From: Balanoglossus misakiensis
Lineage: Eukaryota; Hemichordata
Length of the DNA stretch: 64,000 nt
Direction of reading: 5' to 3'
Assembly (NCBI GenBank): GCA_040954595.2
Contig: CM082586.2
Span: 5,642,001 to 5,706,000 of the forward strand
Each line of letters opens with the position of its first letter. Position 1 is the stretch's first letter. The notes beneath the pieces are model-generated. The model saw only the letters and a program-made list of their open reading frames with translations, ran no database searches and was not told where the DNA came from. The position numbers and the translations under genes were made by a program. Below are positions 47,501-58,600 of the stretch, piece by piece.

Positions 47501-50500
47501 TGAACAGATGTGGCTTTTGTGACTCTTTCATCGCCAAACAGTATTTTACGCGCTTTATGATTTCTAAATTGAGTGCTGGTATTGATTGCTTGTTTATTTT
47601 TGGCAGATTTTTCATGCTATAAAGCAAAACATTTCGCTGATCAGAGGTCCCTTTCAGTGATATTCAATCAAGTCTATCATGGTGATTGAAACAATACTCT
47701 GTGTAAGAGCTCGAAAAAAGATAATTTAATTTTCAATGTTTTGGGGATGCTGCTAAAAATAGTGTTCACTTTCGTAAAATACAGATATATTTCCTTTCGC
47801 AACAATTACCTACCTTGACTAATTCCGGTAAAAAATTACCTTGAAATGTTGAAGGCTTTCTTCTAATAGCGGCTCATTTGAATAAATATACAAAGGCCTT
47901 TTATTAATGGAACATTTTGTTCGGCCATACACGCACATCAGTAAGTTGCTAACAAATGAGTATGCCACAACGCCGTATGTGTCTAAAAAAACATGTTTTT
48001 GCCCTACCTGCGCACAAACAGTAAACAGAATGTGTCAGGATTTTTAATCAGTTCACCAGAGATACGACAAAAACAAAGTACGTGCTTTGACTGCTGAAAT
48101 TCTCCATTGTTTGCACAATATTGGCGATGATTAAATTAGCTCATAATTGAACTGAACTGCAAATAAAAATTATGTACATTATGAAATATGTTTGCGACTG
48201 CAGTCTTTAACTGTCGCTTATAATACAGTGAGCAAATTAGTGTCCTATTGTCGATAAGTCAACAAGTACCGGAAGGGGGATGTTTGCTTACCGGAAAACA
48301 AATACTACCTTTCTAAATATACAACACAAATATTACGTTTGTGAATTTTCAAAACACTTTCCAAAGAAAGAGTATGCTCACTTATGCCTGGGGACTATGT
48401 ATGGAGATATTTGTATTTTTTTAAGTCAGCAATCTACGTTTCAAATTACAAAGCACTGGACTATGTTCATCAGATTTTATAGCCTCTGAAGTACTTCTTT
48501 CATTATTGCAACCAGCATCGCGTTGACACTCTAAACTCTTTGTGACCTTTGGTGAAATTAAGAATGAGAATAAACTGGTCCATGCAATGGTACTCAGACC
48601 TTTCTTGTAGTATACATATTACATTGTGACTAGCAAATATTCTTCCATTGGTGTGTCCAATAATCCGACTCCGGAAACACAAAATTTGAATTGCATAAAC
48701 TAAAATAACAATTTGGTGTTGGCGATCTGTTGCGACTAAACAGAAAAGCTAACCGGAAGCACCATAGTCCAGTTGCTAAGAGCAGAGAAGGATTGTGGGT
48801 TTGAGCCTGGCATGGTGTGGAGAGCTTTCGCTTTTTAAAAATGATATAAAGCAAACAAATTATATGTCGTCATGAATACCCCGCGAAATCATAAATAACG
48901 GTCGACAGCCATTATGTTACTGTCACAAAATTAATGCCGGTATGGAAAGACGAACAATGGACTCTAATCATGATAGTCATTAATTTTTGCAGACGACGGT
49001 CGGTTAATGTGCCTTGTTGAAAGGCATACACAGTTGGGCATCGGTGTGATGACGGGAAATGCCCTAGTGATGATTCATATCCATGGTTTGATTATATGTC
49101 TGAGATTTTTCCTTCGCACAAATACTACCGGTGGATAATTGCACCACAGAAGCAGAATGAGGATAAACATGCCGGTATCTATTCCGCCAACAAAACTCGC
49201 AAAACAACATCTACATGCACGTGCCAAGCGCCTAATTCAAAATATTTGTTTCACACAACACTTTAATACCCCACTATGCTATACTATACTTTGTGTAATA
49301 ACCCCCATAATCAGAAATATTTGAAAAAAGTGAGCGACTAATAGATCAAAATATGCACCTCATGATGACCTTCACATTGGTAAAGTTGTGGCTTCAATGA
49401 AAACTTAAAAACCGCTGTTGCTATTTATACCAACACAAAATCGTAAAAAATTATATGCAGTCAACTGTATTGCATTAAAATATATTTGATCACGCTATGC
49501 GTACAAAATTCACACTCCATGGACTGATGTTTGCGTGTACCGTATCACCCAAATTTCACAGGTTGCCTGTTGGCTTCTTTGAAGAATCTGGTACCTCTGG
49601 TGGTGGCAGTGGTGTCTGGGGAAAATGGGTATCTATACCCGTCTGCCTAAAATTATCTGGTATATGTTCATTGTATGTGCTCACTCCTATTCATAAATGA
49701 ATGCTATGCCATATGCCCAGCGCGTTGCCCTTTGATCTGCAATTATTGAAAATAAAACGTGGGACCTTCTTTTGTTCTTATTCTAATTTTGACATTTATC
49801 CGAGCCATCGACGTTGTTTGTGGCTTATCACGCTTGCTTACTCCTAATGCAATGTGTTCAATTGTGCATAGCAACAAAAACACATTGTATTTTGTGTGGG
49901 TTCATACCAAACCATTAATTGAAACACGTCATATAACGGCTCTATAAAACAAATATTATATTTAATTTCCAGTTAATGAAAAGTTCACTCTCGCCAAGTG
50001 CATACGGTAGGCGAATTTGGAGATAAATTTATTGTGGGCCAAAACCAACAACATCCAGTGAAATTCACAATATGTCGATTGATACCAAGCGACACTTTAC
50101 ACACGAAGCATTAAACGCCCACACTTTATATAGAACACACACTATTGATTTATTCAGGGAAACACACAAACGTTGATGTCAATAACTCCACCCCTATATC
50201 TAATATGTTCTCAAACAAATGGGGAAACTCTTTTGTGTTTTCGTAGCACGTTGAACCAGCCAGTCATTTTCGATTGAATTATGCCATTTAACGGAGTGTT
50301 TAAATCAAATCACACGACCAACACTAACTGGCACTGCGGGTAGGAAAATGCAAGATCGTGATGATGATGAGTGTTTGGTAGGATTCTGCGATATAAAATA
50401 TAGGGTGCAAAGACATGTATGTATAGAACTGTGACATGTCTGATATGTTAGAAAAATGGGCAAAATATAAGCAAACACTAGAAGAATGGGCAAAATATAA

Positions 50501-53021
50501 GCAAACGCAATTCAAAAGCGACGTGATATTATTTTGACATTCTAAATTTACCCACTGAAACCGGGATATTCCGAATCAGACAATTGACTGATGGGATTAT
50601 ACGGTATCCTTAAATACTTGCTTGAGATTCTGTTCCTAATAATTTTACTACAAAAGAAATTTATTTTTTCCATCGATCCAGTCGCATTCGCAATATTGGA
50701 ACATTGTGAACTATATGTCTGTATGTATTAAAATTTTATCTGATAGTGATAATACATGGTTATTGCCAACCTGCTTTAAGATTTGTGTATGTACAACTTG
50801 TTGATTTTCTGCCAGTCCAAATGATTGACCATCTGCCGGAATGAATGTCTTTCAAATAACTATTGCAGTTTTTGTTGACATGGAGCGTAACAGGATCAAT
50901 TACATGCACCTGCTCTGTTAGTGAGAGCAAATGTAAAGTCAAAGATGACACAGGTCAGAAAGGCAGCCTGCCTGTCAGCTCAATTCCTGGAACATCAGGA
51001 CACTGTACTTTGGGAGGTGTGGATTCAAGCAACTCTTCCTTAACAGGTTTTTTCTTGTATTGGCAACTTCCAAATGGCTCGTGCATCAAAGGGAACCAAA
51101 TAAAATGGAAATGTCCATATTAAGTGTGTCAAAATTGAGCTGATTTTGCAACAACTTTGATCGAGGAAATTGGAGTTTCCAAAATTAATAAGTGCCCTTT
51201 GTGGTGTTAATTTGATTATTTAATCGTTAATAAGGTGTTCATTGTGATTGATAATTACAGTGCAGTATTATGGCGTAAATTGTATTTTTCAAATAGTTAG
51301 GTGGTTGGAGAGACATGTTATTCTGAGATTTTTACCATGAGTTATTATCCATATTCAATTAAAAATCCAAAAACAGTGCACACAATCTGGTTCGAGACAC
51401 TAAATAAAATAGCAACCATTATGATGTTCGGTTTTGCTTCACCTTTACCGGTATATTCATCACTGCATGGGTATGGAGTCTAAATTTATCAGGTGATCTT
51501 CAGATCGTCACTATAATATAACCGGGCTACTGTTTACTTTGGGGCTACAGGCAGTGAATTTTATGCAAGCTTGTGATGTTCTCACTGACAACAAAGTAAT
51601 GTACCGGTACGTGCATGTGCCATTGTGAGAAAAAAGGGCAACGCCCTATTTTGACTGGAGTAATAGTGTTGAATGTACGGTATAGGACTAAACCCATGGG
51701 TGTAGCACTTCTTCGGTGAATGTGGTCCATATTTGATTTAATCAGGATATGCCAACTACAAAGACCAGATGCTGATGCTGATTAAGTAAATGTCGTCATT
51801 TTGTGTCAGAATGGGGGGTATCCATACTGTGTGTCCGGAGATAAATTTAGCAGGGTACCAGTATTTTTTTTATAAAACGGTAAGACGTAATTTATGGTAA
51901 TTATTTTTGAAATCATTGTTTAGTTTGTACATTGTGTGTGTGTCATTTAATATTCTTATTGAATAAACGTATGTTAGCAGATGTCATGAAAGCTTGAGAA
52001 AGTCAAGATACTTAAGAAATGGGCTTTTGTTTGATGGCAACAATCAATACAGGTGTGTCCATTCCTCATATGTCTTCATCTGTACACTACACGGTTGTTT
52101 GCTGTTCATGGCCTATCCATTACCTAGCATGCATCCTTTAGTCTCAACAGATACAATAATTCAGTCACTTATAAGATATGCCATCTAAATGTTTGCGAGA
52201 GGGGGGTTATATGACAAAATGGCTTCGAATGGCCATATCCAATTATCTGTTGATCGCTGACCAGTCATCTAAGCGATAACGATGGTGTTTACACTTTTCC
52301 GACAATGTTGATTTCTTGAGTACACCTGGTGTTATGTATAACCAGCTGAAATATCTTTGTACTTCGTGAACAATACTGGTAATATCAACTGTTTACCTGC
52401 TTGGAAATGGATATGCCGGCCTCGTCACAATGATCGCAGATGTCATTCACGTAATATTTTGTGGGTGCTTAATTTCAGTCATTGCTTTCTTTTTCAATAA
52501 AACTCGGCTAAACACATCCATCATCGATTGTTAGTTTTGCTTGCACGTCACAATGGCTACGTTTGCACACTGTGAATGAAATGGGTTAATAAATTTCTGG
52601 GGTCAAATTTCTTCCGGAGTGACAAATATGAAACGTAGCTATGTCTATGACTAAAATGATCCATATTAAACTGAGTCTGAACGCTTATTGAATGTTGTCT
52701 GAACGCAATGACAGAATCAGTGAATATACCCACATAAAATTTCAAATAATGACAAGGAAAGCATTGTCGAATTTGAGGGAAAATTTTGCTCAAATATTAC
52801 GTTTTAAATAAAATGTGTAATAATATGCAATTATTATATGATACAACATATGTAGCCTGAGACTCAGCAAGTGGCAGGCCTGTGTGGCTAATCTTTTCTC
52901 TTGTTAAAAAATACTGAGATCTACTATGCGAGTTAAAATATAGTAAATTTGGTACTCACCCAACTGCATGCAAAACGAGGCAGTAAATGTACATGTTCAC
53001 AACACGGAAAGCTAATTCCAT
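38513..53021 (-). CDS. R5: GlyR/GABA-A-like anion-channel Cys-loop receptor subunit (complete, long introns)
   Basis: Exons on the minus strand: 53021-52960, 44666-44521, 44398-44331, 43887-43664, 43375-43293, 43047-42910, 39861-39632, 39419-39243, 38851-38513. They total 1467 nt and 488 aa, in phase throughout. A signal peptide is followed by a Thr/Asn-rich N-terminus with N-glycosylation sequons. The agonist domain keeps loop D Arg (FRQYW), loop B Glu-Ser-Tyr and loop C Tyr-x-x-Gly-Asn-Phe. The Cys loop runs from Cys174 to Cys188 (DLFPFDTQ core). Pro286-Ala287-Arg288 marks the anion filter, and M2 is [12 protein letters not shown] with Trp at 17'. M3 starts AIDIW and leads into a 37-residue loop segment. 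The last exon has a basic stretch ([12 protein letters not shown]) before M4. R5 keeps the full set of classical contacts, so it may be an agonist-binding subunit. The first intron is 8.3 kb. Confidence 0.91.
39011..39122. repeat. (AATG)n and derived tetranucleotide repeat in R5 intron 8
   Basis: GAATGAATGA units grade into GAGTGAGTGA-type variants and back. Confidence 0.9.
40351..41130. repeat. Dispersed direct repeat, copy A
   Basis: Two segments match copy B in the same order and orientation. One is around 40351-40565, sharing CCGTACTCCTCACGGGATCT and the following CTTGGGTTTTTGTTTCTCAT. The other is around 40923-41130, sharing ACATGTTAATT and the region around it. A 199-bp-period tandem duplication is inserted between them. 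Confidence 0.75.
40591..40952. repeat. Tandem duplication, two units with poly-C and poly-G tracts
   Basis: Units 40591-40771 and 40790-40952 are nearly identical (AAGGAATTGCTTCCGTTAA, GGGGGATACGGATTTATCAC). They differ mainly in the length of internal C and G runs. Confidence 0.85.
41771..42290. repeat. Dispersed direct repeat, copy B
   Basis: Diverged copy of the 40351 block without the tandem insertion. The copies differ by scattered substitutions and by G-run length, so the duplication is not recent. Confidence 0.75.
44667..52959 (-). other. R5 intron 1 (8.3 kb)
   Basis: This large AT-rich intron contains a GGT-rich low-complexity patch at about 45205-45270, poly-G and poly-C tracts at 44886-44898 and 44974-44987, and the tRNA-like element near 48759. 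Scattered open frames of 60-86 codons (for example 50863-51123 +) show no recognisable domain. I see no independent gene. Confidence 0.5.
48759..48836 (+). repeat. tRNA-like relic (possible SINE head)
   Basis: An A-box-like TAGTCCAGTTG and a B-box-like GGGTTTGAGCC lie 36 bp apart. They are flanked by pairing ends CACCAT and ATGGTG, with TTTTT about 15 nt downstream. The anticodon arm is too short for a functional tRNA, so it is a degraded tRNA or tRNA-derived SINE. Confidence 0.4.
52960..53021 (-). CDS. R5 exon 1: signal peptide
   Basis: ATG starts 20 codons with the hydrophobic core [11 protein letters not shown] and ends in phase 2 at GG|GTGAGTACC. Joining to 44666 completes Gly, followed by the Ala-Ser-Asn N-terminus. 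The fit of phase, length and hydrophobicity supports it despite the long intron. Confidence 0.72.
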
Positions 53022-55610
53022 ATTTCCAGTTGACGGTAGCTTTTACGTGTGGTTGTCATTCACAAATGGATTCCACCAACCCCTTTTCACGTCAGTGTTT
53101 GTTCAACGGCCCATCGAGCGAGGAAGAATTTCATATTAATCTATTTGACGCACTGAGCGTTATGTGCCACTAAGATTACTAATTACCATCGCGAGTGATA
53201 TTGGAACGGTCAAATGTTTCCCTGCTGTCTCGGTAGAAGTCAAAGGTCACGTGACGTACCGTACTGCCATCACTCCCATGTCGTCACAATTTTGTCACTT
53301 TGAATGGTTGTCGTTAAAGCAAAGTGTGATGATAGACTCGCTCAGTCACCTGACAACCTGTCGCTGATTTTCGATATTGATCACACAACCAGACAAGGCC
53401 CTCCGTAATATTCAAATATTTATGTTGATTTTTTGGCAGTATACTGAATAAGTGAATCAAGGTTTGTTTGTTACTCCCCAGCCATATTATTTTACAACAT
53501 TTCTAAAAAAATATGCAGTCAAGGCCACAGGGTTCACACACCGGTAATTCACCTAAACAGTTAATATTTTCTAAGTGAACAACCACTGTAACCACCACAA
53601 AACTTGTAAGTCGTTTCACTTTGCTTGCTGTCACATTTTCAGAAATAAAATCATAGAACTAAACTCACGAAGTAACCAGTATGGCATTGAACTTGAAAAA
53701 CGGACTGTTCCAAATGCAGTGTTGGGCGATGGGGGCGCTGTACAGTACTTTCCGATGGACTGTGTATATCAACACCAAAGATTGAAGCTGTCAATCTCAT
53801 TCATGCGGGTGGTCTGTTGAGCGTCTGTATGTGCATGGATGTGCCTGAGTATCTGTATTCTAGTAAAATAAGACACTGTGGCCCGAATCGTCTTTGGAAT
53901 TCCTCGTTTTCTATATTGTCAGAAAGATTGTTTAGTTTCACAAATGGAGTAGCATTTACAAAATACAAGATGACAGAATTATATTCATAACACTCCATAA
54001 TGCTGTCAAGCAAAAATAGTGATGAATTAGGCTAGGCCTGTAACAATGTGCCAATATGATCCTTGGACTGATGAGAACTACATCATCATTGTATAAACAA
54101 GGGAACTGCTTTTGTACTTTGTGGAATACTTTAATGATAATAAAATATACACATCTGCCAAATTCAATGGTGGGTGGGTACACAACAAGTCTAAAAACAT
54201 TATTGTACAGTATACATTACCTACTCGTACTCGCTAAACTTCTCATTTCTGCTACATGTTGACCTTAAGTTCTTGATTGTTGCCTTTAGAGATATAGTTC
54301 CCATATTTGGGCCTATATTACATATTGAAAACATTGGAATAAAATATCACGAAATCGGCTCAGTCAATTTTTTTGACGTTTTATTTATTTTCTTAAAAAC
54401 TTATCCCTTAAAAATCGGTACTAAATCTATTGAATTGGTCAAGATACAGGTTCTGAACGTAAACCTCATTCATGACAAAACAGAACACATTCTATGCTCC
54501 TATAGATGACGTCTAAGATTGTCTATAATAAGTGTGTCAGGTATAGTTTATGTTTTCATGAAATGCCCACCCATTCATAGCAGATCAACAGGCAAGATGC
54601 AGATGGTGCTGTACTCATTTATTGGGCGTATGGAGTATAGCATGGCCGCAACAATGTCTATTGTATAGTAGTATTAATACTAATGAGGTGTACGTGATGT
54701 CTCCGTGTTCTACAAAGTCCTTCATTACGGTTACACTCAATTTGGCATCTCAGACCTCGGCACTGATATAGTAGATGTGCGCCCTCTACCTATGAGGGCG
54801 AAATTGTGACCAAGTTGCCGGGCAACACTTTCTATGTACCTCTGGAGAATAACATCATGGCACGTGAGTCTGGGTTTCACTATGTGACAGAAATCCAGGT
54901 TTGCCTAAACTATGCATAGTAAAATGCATGAATGCTGATTTGTCTGCTGGATAAGGAACTTACATGTATTGACATTGCATTCAACAGATGCTTGCAACAA
55001 CTTTGCAGTCGGAAAATCAGCTCGTAATGTAACATTCCTAATGAAATAACATCCTGCTACGTCACAAGCATCCCGGTTTAATTTACGTTTCTGTAAATAG
55101 GCCATGATTTTGGAGAGACGTCGAGCGCTAAGATATTCACGCATGAGAGTGGTGATAAATATTGAAAAGAAAGTTGTAAATCAAACATGTAAATAAACAA
55201 ATAAATATTAATAGATGATGATGTTGATGGTGCCATGTGCATGCCTGCAATCCTTGGAAGATGACATGACCAAGACTTAATATGGATAATGTCTTCATAG
55301 AAAGGTAAAAAATGACCATACACCCAAAGGTTCTATTTTCAGACGGTTCCGACATACGTCATCAGCTTTTCGCATTTGAAGTTCAAGGTTTCACCAAATT
55401 CTATGACGAGGAAAGTTTTTTGTCAAGAAAGTTATTCTTTTTTCCCAGCATAAGTAGTAGACATTTTGCTCTGACGACACATTTGAATAGCTGTCCCCGT
55501 CCGTCATCCTGTGGTCCAAAGAAATGCTGTCCTCAAATGTTGCTCCTAGCGTACAGCGTACATGTACGCTACACGTTCACATGGACTGGCAAAATGTGGT
55601 GCCACTTTCG
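53022..55610. other. Intergenic: R5 promoter side and R6 3' flank
   Basis: A perfect GTCACGTGAC lies at 53246-53255, 225 bp upstream of the R5 start codon, in a moderately CpG-rich stretch (53080-53390) that is the likely R5 promoter. The remainder is AT-rich with only short open frames. Confidence 0.5.
53246..53255. promoter_or_regulatory. Palindromic CACGTG E-box upstream of R5
   Basis: GTCACGTGAC is the extended palindrome bound by bHLH-zip factors such as USF, MITF and TFE. Its position just upstream of the R5 first exon fits a promoter site. Confidence 0.45.
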
Positions 55611-58600
55611 TTAATCTTTGTATGGTTCCAGTAAAAACTTGTACCAGTACACTATGTTGAATATTATAAACGAGGCTGGGAAGAAAATGCGGCATACATG
55701 ATCTATCATAATAGCACGGTCCATGAAATCTTTCCTCGGTGAAATGTTGAACCTGACGGACGATTGGACATCGTCAACGCTACTCTGTCGTGATGTCAGG
55801 GATTTAGATTCGCGAAAAGGTAAGCCGTTTGTTGCCAGTTCCGATCTGCTCATGTTTCTGGAGGACCAAGGCGGGATATCCTGAAATAGGAAGATAAAGT
55901 CCATTGTTGCCACAACATGCACATAAGCCATATTTCTGTATACATGTACGGTGTAAAACTATGAATTGAACAGATGTTTCAAATGTAAGATGCCAAAACA
56001 GAATGGTTTGCTTTTTGTGTAACACGTGTCTCTGACCCGAGACGGCTAGCTGGATAATACAAAGTCATTAAACTCAACTTATTGATCGACCGAGGAATGT
56101 GATTCTGTGTCAAATGCGTGCGGACGCCATGTATAAGGATGATTCATTATCTTAAATATGGAACTGCATTGGAAAAAATCAACTACATTGCACAAGATTT
56201 TGCACATGATAGCAAGCAGTTCTAATATCTTGAATTGGGTTGTGGTAACTGAAAGAAGGGATGTCTCTTCAAGTCGATACAGCCTGTTATGGTGAATTTT
56301 GCACAGGTCTGATTTGCTGCCTTGTCATTATTCGGTGGAGCGATTTGTACACACAAGATGATGCTTGATTTTTTCAAGTGACCACTATATGTACATGTAT
56401 TTTATCTCCCAGGTCAAAATTGTGTGGTTTACTTACTGCTTTAATAACGGTATTGTATACCCAAGTATTCGGAAAATGCCATGCTCTGAATTTCAATCTG
56501 ACAACGAAAAGCTACATGGGGCCCTCTAACGTGCTACGAGAACTTTTAACTATATTTACATGTTGTCTCATGGTCGACTTCAGAGCTTTTCTCGAAGCCC
56601 TCTTTGCTCGCTGCAATGAATACTGTCCCTGTTCCCAGGCGTGCATATAGTAGACCAACGCAAACTCAATCAGTGTGGCGAAGACAAAAACTTGACAGCT
56701 TACGAGCCAGATGTCGATTGCCTGGGATGGTTGATTGAAGAGAGGGAAAAGGGCATATTATGTATGTTTCTTAAACGCCAACATCATCTACCGGTATATC
56801 ATTCATACATAGAGATTTTAATTGGTCGTCTAATACTGGATAGACTGCACCCTTGTTCATTACAGCTGAAACACATGCATGCAGACTGTCATAATGAGAA
56901 AAAAACTTGTCTTCGAACAGGGCCAAAGGGTAGCATAATAGGCGGAAGACCATCAGAGTAGTAAATGACAGATATGAGGTATTTTCCCATGCATGAAGTG
57001 AGTCGTGAGGAAATTATCAAAGCGAACATCTCCGAGGAATTATTATTGATAGGTGAATGTCGTACTTACGGTTACATATGCAATCTTGGGCAACTGACTT
57101 CGTATCCATGTCCCTTGCGTAACTAGCGCCAGTACTGTCGTGATTCCCAGTGAAACACGCGCCGGAGCAGAAGTGATTTCCATCCAGAGTGCTAGCCATG
57201 ACAGAACAACGAGCAGAATACTTGGGATGTAGGCTTGCAACACATAAAATCCGATCTGACGAACGAGCCTGAACCGCACTTCTACTTGTCCAAAGTTTCC
57301 TAGAAATAATCGCGAGGGCAATTTGTGAAAATGGAGAACACATACCAGTGAATAGATTAAACAAATGTAATTGTTTTATTAGTAAAAATACATATCAAAT
57401 GTCCAGAGGTTGGGTGGTTAATGTAGCAAATTAGTAGCATTGGACCTACTGGCATATAGTTCATTTTGACTATTTCACATTTGTTAATTAGCATTTGACA
57501 GTATTGACACTGAAGGTTACCTGTGAGATACTTCCCCAACTTTTCGATCGCCACAAAGTCATTTATGGAGTACTGAGGCAATCGCACCGTTTCGTCTATC
57601 ACCACCGCGTCGTCTGATAACCATTCCAGCGTCATGTCATTGGTCGCATACGAAACTGCCAATAATGGAAGAAAACAGAATTTCAATAGACAATTTTTCA
57701 ACCTCCACAAGATTTCGCGTGGCTAGGCAAATTACATGGGGAAATACTAGTACAAACAACATATCATATGGCCAATCGCATAAGGTTAAAACTCTGCTGT
57801 AAGTTTCATACAAAGCTAGATTGTATTACTTGGCTGCCAACCCATTTGCACAAGTCTCGTGAGGTCTCGCAATGACCGGAAAATCAAATATTCCTATCAT
57901 ACATAGTGACGTTCATCTGGTAGTCAAATTCTTTTACTCCAGGCGTTACCATGTAGTTAGCCACTCAGTTACACATCCATTTTCAAATTATAAAAAGTAC
58001 CTCATAGGAATACTGAATAAGGGATTTCCAAGTGTTCTTCTATTTACATATTGGATAGAAAATTGCTTAAACATGGCACCTTTCTGATCCAAGTCACTAC
58101 TCGACAAAGGGATGTTTATTGCAGAGTTATATTGGCCTTTATTGGAAAATTGGTGTACTTACAAGACTCGATATTGATAATGCATATCTGTTGGTCCATA
58201 GGGAAGTATCGGAGATCCATGTGACATGAAAGCTTGACACTCATCCTGCGAAACATTTAAATGAGAATAGGAACAAAATAGACGTTAGTAAATTGCGTTT
58301 TCGGCCTACCCAGCCTGATTTTAATGTGAAAGCGCCCTTATTATTGAAATCCCTATGTTGTACACCAATTCAGTGTTTCTCATGGTAATCTTCACGTATG
58401 TTGAAGATAAAGCACTCACTCTCATTATCCGCACTGCCGCTGGCTACGCGATTTGGCTGACAATGCTCCAGTTATTCAGCGTTGCGCGTCAATTTATTTC
58501 GTCTTCCTGTTCCGGATTTGAGATCTCAATTCTCAAATCCCATCCTAAAAACCGCCTTCAGCCATCCAACTTTCTCAATTTGGCCTTTTTAATATGAGTC

